Positions 8,429 through 16,753 of a stretch of 29,592 nucleotides of DNA are shown piece by piece. The notes under the pieces are model-generated. The model was not told the DNA's origin, did not search any database, and was given only the letters and a program-made list of their open reading frames with translations. The stretch's first letter is position 1. Each line of letters starts with the position of its first letter. This stretch comes from an uncultured Collinsella sp. (GTDB lineage Bacteria; Actinomycetota; Coriobacteriia; Coriobacteriales; Coriobacteriaceae): the NCBI GenBank assembly GCA_900545605.1, contig UQZL01000024.1:1-29592 (forward strand), read 5' to 3'. The translations under genes and the position numbers were made by a program.

Positions 8429-9190
8429 CTAGCAAGCACCGCCACCGGTAAAGACCTCAACGACTGTGAGGAGAACAATCTTTAAATCGGTGACCACGCC
8501 GCGTTTGGCGATGTACTCCAGGTCGCGTCGGACCATGCCGTCGAAATCGGTGTCGTTGCGGTCCGTCACCTGCCACCAGCCGGTGATCCCGGGCTTCACG
8601 GCCAGGCGCTGCAGGTCGAATTCTGTGTACTCGGCCACCTCGTTGGGCAGCGGCGGGCGCGGGCCCACGACGGACATCTGGCCCAGGAACACGTTGAGGA
8701 ACTGCGGGAACTCGTCGATGGAGTGCTTGCGGATGAACTTGCCGATCTTGGTGACGCGGGGGTCGTCCTTCATCTTGAACATGGCACCGGCGATCTCGTT
8801 CTGTTCCTTGAGCTCGGCGAGGCGCTCGTCGGCGTCTTTGTACATGGAGCGAAACTTCCACATGCGGAAGGTGGAAAGGCTGCCGTCACGGTGGGTCTGG
8901 CCCACGCGGATCTGGCTGTAGAACGGGTTGCCCTCGCTCTCCAGGCGGATGGCCGCGGCGAGCACCAAGCTCGGAATGGCAATGACGGCCAGCACGCAGC
9001 CGCTGAACACGATGTCGAAGGCGCGCTTGACGGCGCGGTATGCCAGGCGCGTGCGGTCCCAGTCCTTCACGGCCCGCATGGCCTTGTAGCGCATCCTCGC
9101 GTCGCCGCCATTCATGGCCTGCGCAACAAGCGCTGCCCTCACCGGCGCGTTTTGCCCTGTCACTTCTTTACTAGTCAAGTTCAAATCCAC
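8429..9190 (-). CDS. Undecaprenyl-phosphate phosphoglycosyl transferase (monotopic, bacterial sugar transferase family)
   Basis: A 253-residue protein with a basic N-terminus and one hydrophobic re-entrant segment near residues 57-82. It then has the family landmarks YSQIRVGQ, FRMWKFRSM, the catalytic Asp-Glu in HSIDEFPQFLNVFLG, and MSVVGPRPPLPNEV. The family (PglC, WbaP C-terminal domain, CpsE) transfers a sugar-1-phosphate to undecaprenyl phosphate, starting repeat-unit assembly on the inner membrane face. The start is a GTG at 9190 with GAGGA 7 nt upstream; that site sits in the loop of a small GTCCC/GGGAC hairpin. Base composition is GC-rich like the host core, unlike the downstream cassette, as expected for a conserved initiating enzyme. 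Confidence 0.92.
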   Translation of the reverse strand: MDLNLTSKEVTGQNAPVRAALVAQAMNGGDARMRYKAMRAVKDWDRTRLAYRAVKRAFDIVFSGCVLAVIAIPSLVLAAAIRLESEGNPFYSQIRVGQTHRDGSLSTFRMWKFRSMYKDADERLAELKEQNEIAGAMFKMKDDPRVTKIGKFIRKHSIDEFPQFLNVFLGQMSVVGPRPPLPNEVAEYTEFDLQRLAVKPGITGWWQVTDRNDTDFDGMVRRDLEYIAKRGVVTDLKIVLLTVVEVFTGGGAC

Positions 9191-9259
9191 GTCCCAGTCC
9201 TCAGGGACCCCCCAATCGATGAATTCAAATTGCGAATGAATTTCCAGTGCGACGTCTCC

Positions 9260-9850
9260 TTACGTCTTACTGGGCACGTCCAACGGAAGCAGCTCCCTAA
9301 ATGCGGAGTCGCCTTCGCCTACGTCCACCAGGCACCAGCGCTTATGACGGTCGATCTTCTTTACTCGGGCCTCTTGCCCCACCAAGGGCCCTTGCTCTAT
9401 ATGCAGCACGCCGTCTTCTATGCGGGCCACGCTGTTGCGAACCACGCCGTCGTCGTCAAGCACGCTGCGGTACCAGTCCTGCGCATCGTCCGGCATGGGC
9501 GCATAGGCCCGCTCCCTGCTGCCGGCAATGCGGCAGCCAAAACTCAACTGGGCCAAAGCCTTGTCGAGCAGGGCGGCATCGCGCGTGGCGACGAAGAAGT
9601 ATTCCTTGTACATGGGTTTGGTTTGGAGCGACCAGGCGCCGTCCCGCTTAAACCAGAACTCCTTTTGCATCACAAAAGCGTCCTGCATCAGCTCGTGCGG
9701 GATAATGCGGCGGACCTTTTCGCAGGTCTCGCGCTCTTTTCCATGGGGGGTGTGAACCAGATACCAGCGGACGCGGCCGCGCTGACTACTGGTAGTGACG
9801 CCGTTAAATGCGCCCGGCAGCTGCTCTTGGCGCCGTGCCGTCTGCTCCAT
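9260..9850 (-). CDS. loaP: NusG-like specialised antitermination factor (LoaP/UpxY type)
   Basis: A 196-residue NusG paralog. The NGN domain runs from about residue 27 (VRWYLVHTPHGKERETCEKV) to 115, with the MYKEYFFV core. A KOW-like segment follows at about 150-178 (IEQGPLVGQEARVKKIDRHK). Members of this family ride with RNA polymerase and let it pass terminators in one long operon, often for polysaccharide or polyketide synthesis. Being first in the operon, it is probably a factor acting in cis on its own transcript. I chose the ATG at 9850 because GAGGGGGGCG precedes it at good distance; the earlier ATG at 9940 lies in the leader and lacks a site. The symbol is by family likeness. Confidence 0.82.
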   Translation of the reverse strand: MEQTARRQEQLPGAFNGVTTSSQRGRVRWYLVHTPHGKERETCEKVRRIIPHELMQDAFVMQKEFWFKRDGAWSLQTKPMYKEYFFVATRDAALLDKALAQLSFGCRIAGSRERAYAPMPDDAQDWYRSVLDDDGVVRNSVARIEDGVLHIEQGPLVGQEARVKKIDRHKRWCLVDVGEGDSAFRELLPLDVPSKT

Positions 9851-9942
9851 GTTCTCGCCCCCCTCTTCTTGCTTTGCGGCACGCGCAAATGCAGGGGCGT
9901 TTAGAACAGGCTTCTCGCTCGCAGCTAGGCGATGTCGCAAAA

Positions 9943-10063
9943 GTACAGGTTTTTGTATCTTTCGACAGACGACATTATACGAGTAATTAATCAGCGTTTG
10001 CCCAGATTACGCAAATGTACTGCTATTAGGTACATCTCCATACCCCTCTACAAAAACCTGTAC
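9943..10063. repeat. Perfect 15-bp inverted repeat flanking the polysaccharide-operon promoter
   Basis: GTACAGGTTTTTGTA at 9943-9957 and its exact reverse complement TACAAAAACCTGTAC at 10049-10063 enclose 91 bp. With one mismatch the match extends three further A/T pairs outward. Between the arms are the -10 hexamer and a further small dyad, ATGTAC (10015-10020) with GTACAT (10030-10035). The layout resembles invertible promoters with site-specific recombinase repeats; it could also be a paired operator. No recombinase gene is in the window. Confidence 0.75.
9974..10002 (-). promoter_or_regulatory. Probable promoter of the loaP-polysaccharide operon
   Basis: On the minus strand TATAAT (9979-9974) is a perfect -10 hexamer. 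A poor -35 candidate, GGCAAA (10002-9997), lies 17 nt upstream. Transcription would begin near 9967, giving a leader of roughly 115 nt before loaP. That leader can fold TGTCG/CGACA around the left arm of the inverted repeat. LoaP-type factors are known to act through leader hairpins, so this is a candidate recruitment site. The weak -35 suggests an activator. Confidence 0.6.
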
Positions 10064-10076
10064 CTTTTTGTGCAAC

Positions 10077-10104
10077 AAAAAAAGCCGCTCAACCAGCGGC
10101 TTTT
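10077..10104 (-). terminator. Second terminator downstream of thrS
   Basis: A hairpin with stem GCCGCT/AGCGGC, extended by four A-T pairs, and loop CAACC. On the minus strand it is followed by seven T residues (10083-10077). It stands in tandem with the terminator closer to thrS and insulates the polysaccharide promoter from thrS read-through. Confidence 0.85.
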
Positions 10105-10118
10105 CTAATTTTGACATG

Positions 10119-10149
10119 AAAAAAGCGACCGCCCTTTGTGGACGGTCGC
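10119..10149 (-). terminator. First terminator downstream of thrS
   Basis: A hairpin with stem GCGACCG (10125-10131) and CGGTCGC (10143-10149), followed on the minus strand by six T residues. It starts 27 bp after the thrS stop. Confidence 0.85.
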
Positions 10150-10175
10150 CTTTGTTAATTGTTGTGTTTCTTGCC

Positions 10176-11939
<1,764 letters not shown>

Positions 11940-11966
11940 GGGTATGTTTTCTCCTCTCGGATGCCT

Positions 11967-12009
11967 GATGCAAGTGCGCGCGATGCGCTCGGCGTTTTTG
12001 ACTTGCATC
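11967..12009. repeat. 9-bp inverted repeat at the thrS transcription start
   Basis: GATGCAAGT (11967-11975) and ACTTGCATC (12001-12009) are exact reverse complements. The right arm adjoins the -10 box and overlaps the predicted start of transcription, so the full hairpin could not form in the RNA. It is more likely a protein-binding dyad. Confidence 0.45.
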
Positions 12010-12037
12010 ATTATAGGCAGGTTGCCTTGGTATACAA
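12010..12037 (-). promoter_or_regulatory. Probable thrS promoter
   Basis: On the minus strand TATAAT (12015-12010) has TTGTAT (12037-12032) 16 nt upstream as its -35. The leader to the thrS ATG would be about 65 nt, ending in GAGAGGAG. Confidence 0.65.
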
Positions 12038-12038
12038 G

Positions 12039-12071
12039 CGCCCGCCGCACCTTAATGGCACGGCGGGCGAT
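12039..12071 (-). terminator. Hairpin after the zinc-ribbon gene
   Basis: CGCCCGCCG and CGGCGGGCG form a strong 9-bp stem around a short loop that includes TTAATGG. The minus-strand tail CTTGTAT is only weakly T-rich. It abuts the thrS -35, so the upstream transcript probably ends here. It may also work partly for the plus strand, where ATTTTC follows. Confidence 0.5.
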
Positions 12072-12172
12072 TTTCTACGCATGCTTCATCGTGTGGGCGG
12101 GGCGCGGGGTGCGCGTGGCTTGCGCGGGACGCACGGTACCCGTGGCTTGCGGCCGGCCAGGCGATGGATGCG

Positions 12173-12604
12173 TTACTGGATGCGAGTTCGGCAGTAGGGG
12201 CAGACCTTCCAGTGCGCATCGAGCGGGCGATGACAGCTGGGGCATACGTTGCGGACCTGGGTATCGCACACCGGGCAGACGACGAAGTCCTTCTCGATGG
12301 GCGCGCCGCACTGCGGGCAGGTTCCGTACTGGGCAAGCTGGCGCTCGCGCAGGGCCATGTCCAGCTCCTGCTCCTCGCGGTCGGACGCGTAGGAGTGCGG
12401 GCGCAGGACCAGGTAGGCGATGAGACCCACAAACGGGATGAGGGCGATGATGCCCCATGCCACGTAGGCGCTGGCGCCGCGGCGGCGAGCGTCGATGAAC
12501 ACATAGACGACCGACAGCACATACAGGGCGATGATAAAGCCAACGAAGGCATAGACGACGCCCATAAGCTGCGGCGACATGAGCTCGGAGATGTACTTGG
12601 ACAT
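12173..12604 (-). CDS. Membrane-anchored double zinc-ribbon protein
   Basis: A 143-residue protein with two hydrophobic segments (about residues 13-37 and 47-67), a charged linker, and a C-terminal double zinc ribbon. The ribbon has four CxxC pairs at 96/99, 110/113, 121/124 and 135/138 (CPQCG, CPVCD, CPSCH, CPYCR). Such proteins are common in actinobacteria and clostridia, and no reaction is known to me. The ribbon would face the cytoplasm if both segments span the membrane. I chose the ATG at 12604, which has AAAGG 8 nt upstream; an ATG 15 codons earlier has no site. It is transcribed toward thrS but has its own hairpin end. Confidence 0.75.
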   Translation of the reverse strand: MSKYISELMSPQLMGVVYAFVGFIIALYVLSVVYVFIDARRRGASAYVAWGIIALIPFVGLIAYLVLRPHSYASDREEQELDMALRERQLAQYGTCPQCGAPIEKDFVVCPVCDTQVRNVCPSCHRPLDAHWKVCPYCRTRIQ

Positions 12605-12704
12605 TACGGGTACCTTTCGGAATATTAACAGTTCGGTCAAGTTTACCACGGGGTTTGTTTATATGGGACTACGGCTGGGTACGGGGCTGGCGCGGACACA
12701 AACA

Positions 12705-12842
12705 TCTCAATCTGTAACAGGTGGGAGCGGAATCCGGGTCTAGATGTTGCAGATCGAGACAAACGAATGACCCGCCAGACTAACGTCTCGATCTGTAACA
12801 TCTGGAACCCAAATCCTCGTCTAACTGTTACAGATCGAGACG
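12705..12842. repeat. Two tandem palindromic units sharing TCTCGATCTGTAACA arms
   Basis: Unit 1 has arms TCTCAATCTGTAACA (12705-12719) and TGTTGCAGATCGAGA (12745-12759). Unit 2 has a perfect 17-bp pair, CGTCTCGATCTGTAACA (12784-12800) and TGTTACAGATCGAGACG (12826-12842). The units are 81 bp apart and aligned without gaps; part of the loop (ATCC..GTCTA) is also shared. The pattern resembles REP/BIME-type dyads. No function can be assigned from sequence. Confidence 0.8.
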
Positions 12843-12978
12843 AACGGTTGCCGTAGTTGTCGGCAGACGAGGTTGTCGACATTGCCGGGTCTCCCCTCGC
12901 CTGCCGTTGGCGGGTGTTGCGGGGCTGTTCGCCGCATTGCCGCCGCGCTGGGGGTGTGCAGACCGTAGGATAGTCTTA

Positions 12979-12993
12979 TTGACAGCCTGTCAA
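12979..12993. promoter_or_regulatory. Perfect palindrome upstream of the redox operon
   Basis: TTGACAG-C-CTGTCAA is a perfect 7+1+7 dyad ending 17 bp before the GTG start of the first gene and 7 bp before its GGGAGG ribosome site. Position and symmetry fit a repressor operator. The regulator is unknown and no regulator gene is adjacent. Confidence 0.5.
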
Positions 12994-13010
12994 CTCTTCT
13001 GGGAGGCGCT

Positions 13011-14465
13011 GTGACAGAAACGTTTGATATCGCAATTGTGGGCGCGGGCATTACCGGGTGCGCCATCGCGAGACAGCTCGCGCGCTATGACCTATCCATT
13101 TGCGTGGTCGAGGCAGCAAACGATATCGCGCTAGGGGCTTCGAAGGCCAACGGCGGTCTAGTGCACGCCGGCTATGATCCGGCGCCGGGCACGGTAAAGG
13201 CGCAGGTCAATGCCCGTGGCTGCGAGTTGTACGGTACGTGGGCGCAGGAGCTCGGCTTTTTGTTCCGCCGCACCGGTTCGATGGTGTTGGGCTTTAACGA
13301 CGAGGACCGCGCGCACCTGGAGCAGCTTCGCAGCAACGGCCTTGCCGACGGTGTGCCCGAGCTGTCAATCGTTGGCCCCGACCGCATCCATGAACTTGAG
13401 CCGCGCGCCAGTGCCGATGCGACGTGCGCGTTGTGGTGTCCCTCGACTGGGTTTGTCGACCCGTTTGAGGTTGCCATCGCCGCGCTGGAGAACGCCGTGG
13501 CCAACGGCGTGACGTTTATGCGGTCCGCGTCGGTAGAAGCGATTCAAGTCGCGGGCTCAGACGGTGACGCACGCTTTACGCTGGCGACCCCCGCTGGCAA
13601 CGTGCGCTGCCGCTACCTGATCAACGCCGCGGGCAACGGCGCCGCCGAAATCTCGCATATGGCCGGAGCCGAGGAATTCCAGATGGTCTGGCGTCAGGGC
13701 AACATCGTGGTGCTGGACAAGGAGCCGCGCACGCTCATGCCGCTCTACCCCGTGCCTACGCCGGTGTCGAAGGGCGTTATCGTGACGGGCACCGTGCACG
13801 GCAACACCGTGATCACCGCGACCGCCGCCGTGCGCGAGCCGGGTGACACGCAGACCTATGCGAGCGATGTGAACGCGCTGCTGACCGGCGCGCGCAAGCT
13901 GGTGCCCGATCTGGATACGCGCCGCGTGATGCGCGCATTTGCCGGCGGTCGTCCGGTCATTCAGGGTACGAACGACTTCTTTATCGGACAGTCGGCCGTG
14001 GTGCCGGGGCTGTTCCAGGCGGCGGGCATTCAGTCGCCGGGCGTGGCAAGCGCGCCGGCCATTGCCGAACGCATGGAGCAGGCGCTGCGCGATGCAGGCG
14101 TGGCCCTGCGCGAACGGGACGATTGGGACCCGATTCGCCGCGCGCCGGACGACTTTGACCGCGCCCGGCTTACGCGCAAGGAAGAGCTCATTGAGGCTGA
14201 CTCCGCGTGGGGACAGATCGTCTGCCGCTGCGAGACAGTACCCGAGGCCGAGATCGTGGCAGCGATCCGACGCCGCCCGGGCGCGGTTTCGGCAGAAGGC
14301 GTCAAGCGCCGCTGCCGCGCCGGCATGGGTCGGTGCCAGAGTGGCTTTTGCCAGAGCCGCGTGGTGGCGATCCTGGCGCGCGAGCTAGGCTGCGACCCCA
14401 GCGAGGTGCTGTTAGAGGATGCCGGATCTTGGCTGGTTGAGGGACCGCTGAAGGGGGTGCGCTAG
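13011..14465 (+). CDS. GlpA-like FAD-dependent oxidoreductase with C-terminal BFD-type [2Fe-2S] domain
   Basis: A 484-residue protein with an N-terminal FAD Rossmann motif, IAIVGAGITGCAIARQL (GxGxxG at 11-16), and a DAO-type fold with GASKANGGLVHAGYDP. At 401-450 is a BFD-like cluster domain: CRCE (405/407) and RCQSGFC (442/447), with an extra Cys at 435. The family covers anaerobic glycerol-3-phosphate dehydrogenase GlpA and related 2-hydroxyacid oxidases. The start is a GTG with GGGAGG 4 nt upstream. It heads a three-gene operon with an NAD/FAD oxidoreductase and a DUF1667 protein, as recalled from other anaerobes where it is often near glycerol genes; none are seen here. The substrate is therefore unproven. 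Confidence 0.85.
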   Translation: MTETFDIAIVGAGITGCAIARQLARYDLSICVVEAANDIALGASKANGGLVHAGYDPAPGTVKAQVNARGCELYGTWAQELGFLFRRTGSMVLGFNDEDRAHLEQLRSNGLADGVPELSIVGPDRIHELEPRASADATCALWCPSTGFVDPFEVAIAALENAVANGVTFMRSASVEAIQVAGSDGDARFTLATPAGNVRCRYLINAAGNGAAEISHMAGAEEFQMVWRQGNIVVLDKEPRTLMPLYPVPTPVSKGVIVTGTVHGNTVITATAAVREPGDTQTYASDVNALLTGARKLVPDLDTRRVMRAFAGGRPVIQGTNDFFIGQSAVVPGLFQAAGIQSPGVASAPAIAERMEQALRDAGVALRERDDWDPIRRAPDDFDRARLTRKEELIEADSAWGQIVCRCETVPEAEIVAAIRRRPGAVSAEGVKRRCRAGMGRCQSGFCQSRVVAILARELGCDPSEVLLEDAGSWLVEGPLKGVR

Positions 14466-14466
14466 C

Positions 14467-15867
14467 ATGGCGACGTTTGATATACGCGAAAGACGCGCGG
14501 AGGCCAGAACTGTAGCTTCGGTGTCGACGCAGGCGTTCGACGTAGTCGTTATCGGTGGCGGACCTGCCGGCATGGCTGCCGCACTTGCCGCGCATAAGGC
14601 CGGCGCGCGCGTGGCCATCGCGGAGCGCGAGCAGCATCTGGGCGGCATCCTGCGCCAATGCATCCACCCCGGTTTTGGCCTTTCGCACTTTAAACAGGAG
14701 CTCACCGGTCCCGAGTACGCGCAGCGCTTTATTGACCAGGTCCGCGCGACCGATATTGCACTGTTCTTGGGCAGCATGGTGATTGGGATTGATTCGGGCG
14801 AGGGCGCGGATGTGCGCGCGCTGGATGCGGACAAGGCCGCGGGAGCCGCCGCAGTCCATACCGTCACGCTCATGAGCCCTGCCGGCATGCTGCAGCTCAC
14901 CGGACGCGCGGTCGTCCTTGCTATGGGGTGCCGAGAGCGCACGCGCAGCGAGATCAAGATTCCCGGTAGCCGTCCCGCAGGCTTGTTTACGGCCGGCTTG
15001 GCGCAGCGATACATCAATATCGAGAACCTCAAACCCGGCTCGCGCGCCGTCATTTTGGGTTCGGGCGATATCGGGCTGATCATGGCACGTCGCTGCGCGC
15101 TCGAGGGGATTTCCGTCGAGGGCGTGTACGAGCTCATGCCGTACGCCAACGGACTGCGCCGCAATGTAAAGAACTGCCTGGACGACTTTGGCATCCCGTT
15201 GCACCTGTCCACCACGGTGACGCGCGTGATCGGGCACGACCGCGTGGAAGCCGTCGAGGTGAGCCAGGTCGACGAGCACCTGGCGCCCATTCCGGGAACC
15301 GAGCGCATTGTTACGTGTGACACACTGCTGCTTTCGGTGGGCTTGATTCCCGAGAACGAGCTTTCGGTTGCCGCGGGCGTAGAGCTTGACCCGCGCACGC
15401 GCGGCGCCGTGGTGGACCAGAGTCTGCAGACGGGCGTGCCGGGCATCTTTGCCTGCGGCAACGTCCTGCACGTGCACGACTTGGCCGACAACGTGACGTG
15501 TGAGTCCGAGAGAGTTGGCGCAGCTGCGGCGGCGTACGCGCTGGGCGGCGGCGCGGATGCCGAGGCGGGCGCTCCGGGCGCGGGTTGCCAGCTCACGGTC
15601 TCCCCTGCCGGCATTGCGGGCTACGCGCTGCCGGGACGCATTACGGCTGTAGCACTCACCAAGCTGAACTTCCGCGTGCGCCGACCCGTCGACGCCGCCC
15701 GCGTGAGAATCTTGGCCGACGGCGAGGAACTGTTCACCGGCAAGGTCCGCGCGTTTAAGCCAAGCGTTATGGAAAGCTTCCCACTCCCGGCAAAGGTGAT
15801 TCAGCGCGCACTCGACCTGGGTGCCAGTGAGATTGTCCTGTCCGTTGACCCTGTTGAGGAGGCGTAA
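14467..15867 (+). CDS. FAD/NAD(P)-dependent pyridine nucleotide oxidoreductase, partner of the GlpA-like protein
   Basis: A 466-residue protein with two nucleotide-binding motifs. The first, VVVIGGGPAGMAAALAA (30-35 core), is for FAD; the second, AVILGSGDIGLIMARRC, is for NAD(P)H. GGILRQCIHPGFGLSHFK is typical of the oxidoreductase that accompanies GlpA-like and DUF1667 proteins, and GIFACGNVLHVHDLADNVT closes the FAD site. No CxxxxC redox disulfide of the lipoamide type is present. It starts one base after the first gene's stop. I infer electron transfer from the GlpA-like subunit through its iron-sulfur domain to this flavoprotein and on to NAD or another carrier. Confidence 0.85.
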   Translation: MATFDIRERRAEARTVASVSTQAFDVVVIGGGPAGMAAALAAHKAGARVAIAEREQHLGGILRQCIHPGFGLSHFKQELTGPEYAQRFIDQVRATDIALFLGSMVIGIDSGEGADVRALDADKAAGAAAVHTVTLMSPAGMLQLTGRAVVLAMGCRERTRSEIKIPGSRPAGLFTAGLAQRYINIENLKPGSRAVILGSGDIGLIMARRCALEGISVEGVYELMPYANGLRRNVKNCLDDFGIPLHLSTTVTRVIGHDRVEAVEVSQVDEHLAPIPGTERIVTCDTLLLSVGLIPENELSVAAGVELDPRTRGAVVDQSLQTGVPGIFACGNVLHVHDLADNVTCESERVGAAAAAYALGGGADAEAGAPGAGCQLTVSPAGIAGYALPGRITAVALTKLNFRVRRPVDAARVRILADGEELFTGKVRAFKPSVMESFPLPAKVIQRALDLGASEIVLSVDPVEEA

Positions 15868-15871
15868 AACC

Positions 15872-16270
15872 ATGAGCACGAATGCGACCGAAACGCTCAA
15901 GTTCAACTGCACCACCTGCCCATCCGAGTGCCTCCTGACCGTGGAGGTGGAGCGTGACGCAGACGGCGCCGTGGCAGAGGTGCGCTCCGTGACCGGCAAC
16001 AGATGCCCGCGCGGTGATAAGTTCGCACATCAGGAACTCACCTGCCCCATGCGCGTGCTCACCACAACCGTTGCCGTATCAGGCGGTGACGAAGCCCTGC
16101 TCCCCGTGCGCACGGCCGAAGCCATCCCGTTGGCGCTCCACGCCCAAGCCATGGCCCTCATCCGCGGACTAGTGGTCAAAGCCCCCATCCGCATGGGCGA
16201 CGTCGTGCTAGAGAACCTCCTAGACACCAACATCAACCTAATCGCCAGCATGGACATCGACCGAGCCTAA
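15872..16270 (+). CDS. DUF1667 cysteine-cluster protein
   Basis: A 132-residue protein with CTTCPSEC (Cys 13/16/20) near the N-terminus, then NRCPRGDKFAHQELTCP (Cys 45, Cys 58). This cluster pattern and size match the DUF1667 family, which follows GlpA-like and FAD oxidoreductase genes in many anaerobes. It probably carries an iron-sulfur or zinc site as a small third subunit; the role is unproven. The ATG at 15872 was chosen because GAGGAGG lies upstream at the end of the second gene and the spacing between genes is 4 nt. Confidence 0.82.
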   Translation: MSTNATETLKFNCTTCPSECLLTVEVERDADGAVAEVRSVTGNRCPRGDKFAHQELTCPMRVLTTTVAVSGGDEALLPVRTAEAIPLALHAQAMALIRGLVVKAPIRMGDVVLENLLDTNINLIASMDIDRA

Positions 16271-16285
16271 GTAGCTAATTTAGTA

Positions 16286-16307
16286 CGGGGGTCTTTAGCT
16301 ACCCCCG
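16286..16307 (+). terminator. Hairpin after the redox operon
   Basis: CGGGGGT (16286-16292) pairs with ACCCCCG (16301-16307) around CTTTAGCT, 16 bp after the stop. There is no T tract, so it may need help to terminate or only protect the 3' end. Confidence 0.45.
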
Positions 16308-16331
16308 CCATCCACCCCGCCCCTCCTCAAT

Positions 16332-16394
16332 TGCGGTGAAATAGTTCCTGATTTCCGCCAAAACCCCGGCATCCAGGAACTATTCCACCGCAAC
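16332..16394. repeat. Type 1 hairpin, TTGCGGTGAAATA family, copy 1
   Basis: TTGCGGTGAAATAGTTCCTG (16332-16351) and its reverse complement (16375-16394) match at 19 of 20 positions. The outer 13 nt recur in the second copy near 18113, but the inner stem differs (GTTCCTG here). Confidence 0.8.
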
Positions 16395-16438
16395 TATCCT
16401 TGGAATCGGTATTTAGCTTGTGCCTACTTTAGTGCCAT

Positions 16439-16598
16439 TTCAAAACTATGCCGGATTACGGGGCTGATTCGGAGACCCCCATCCATACCGGCCATTTTCA
16501 ATTTTTGACAAGCCATCTACATGCGGTTTTAATTTCGCGATTTTTGCCATGGTCAAGTAATACAGGTCCAGCCCCGTAATCCGCCATACTTTTGAAAC
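16439..16598. repeat. Type 2 long dyad with conserved core, copy A
   Basis: Arms at 16439-16467 and 16570-16598 pair at 27 of 29 positions; their inner part reads GGATTACGGGGCTG. Inside lies a core at 16510-16542, including AAGCCATCTACATGCGG, that matches copy B (17962-17994) at 31 of 33 positions. The arms bear no likeness to those of copy B. The identity of the element is unknown. Confidence 0.8.
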
Positions 16599-16600
16599 CA

Positions 16601-16629
16601 GCCCATTTGGGACGGGCCTCTTTTAGCTA
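16601..16629 (+). terminator. Terminator-like 29-mer, inverted partner of 18077-18105
   Basis: GCCC-ATTTGGGAC-GGGC is followed by CTCTTTTAG, a short stem with a modest T tract on the plus strand. Its reverse complement matches 18077-18105 at 25 of 29 positions, so the two form an inverted pair around the peptidase gene. Confidence 0.4.
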
Positions 16630-16671
16630 CTTTTGCCCGAACGTTCGCTAGACAGCCCATGCTAAGGAGTG

Positions 16672-16723
16672 TCCCAAGGTGCCGGCATAAAAGGAACGTC
16701 CCTATGTGCCGGGCTTGGGATAC
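16672..16723. repeat. Imperfect dyad around GGAACGTCCC upstream of the peptidase
   Basis: GTCCCAAGGTGCCGGCATA pairs imperfectly with TATGTGCCGGGCTTGGGA around a loop containing AAGGAACGTCCCT. It ends about 30 bp before the peptidase start. It looks like a REP-type repeat, judged from symmetry alone. Confidence 0.5.
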
Positions 16724-16753
16724 CATGGTGGCACCCTAGCGAAAGGACGATGT

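Larger units (their letters stand above)
12605..13010. other. Intergenic region between divergent zinc-ribbon and redox genes
   Basis: This 406-bp gap lies between divergently read genes. It holds the two tandem dyad units described separately (12705-12842) and the palindrome at 12979-12993. I see no open frame with a ribosome site and no clear promoter hexamers for the plus-strand operon. The stretch 12843-12960 shows nothing I can name. Confidence 0.5.
16271..16753. other. Intergenic region rich in palindromic elements
   Basis: This 483-bp gap has no credible gene. From left to right it holds a GC-rich hairpin (16286-16307), a type 1 hairpin (16332-16394), a long type 2 dyad (16439-16598), a terminator-like 29-mer (16601-16629), a perfect CGAACGTTCG palindrome (16639-16648) and an imperfect dyad (16672-16723). 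The promoter of the following peptidase gene must lie here, but I see no convincing hexamers. Confidence 0.6.

Noticed and set aside
11940..12040. T-box riboswitch upstream of thrS (and likewise of valS)
   Set aside because: The conserved T-box bases and a following antiterminator/terminator pair are not seen, and the thrS leader is too short.
12979..12984. TTGACA as the -35 box of the redox operon
   Set aside because: A -10 at 16-18 bp would fall on the ribosome site (GGGAGG) and start codon. The bases are better explained as half of the palindrome.
12650..13010. The repeated TCTCGATCTGTAACA sequences as a CRISPR array
   Set aside because: Copies alternate in orientation, there are only four, spacers are of uneven length and partly alike, and no cas gene is near.
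14302..15999. A minus-strand open frame of 565 codons opposite the redox genes
   Set aside because: It spans the junctions of three real genes on the other strand and has no recognisable domain.
16639..16648. CGAACGTTCG as a LexA/SOS box
   Set aside because: The Gram-positive SOS box has four bases between the CGAAC and GTTCG half-sites; here they are directly joined.
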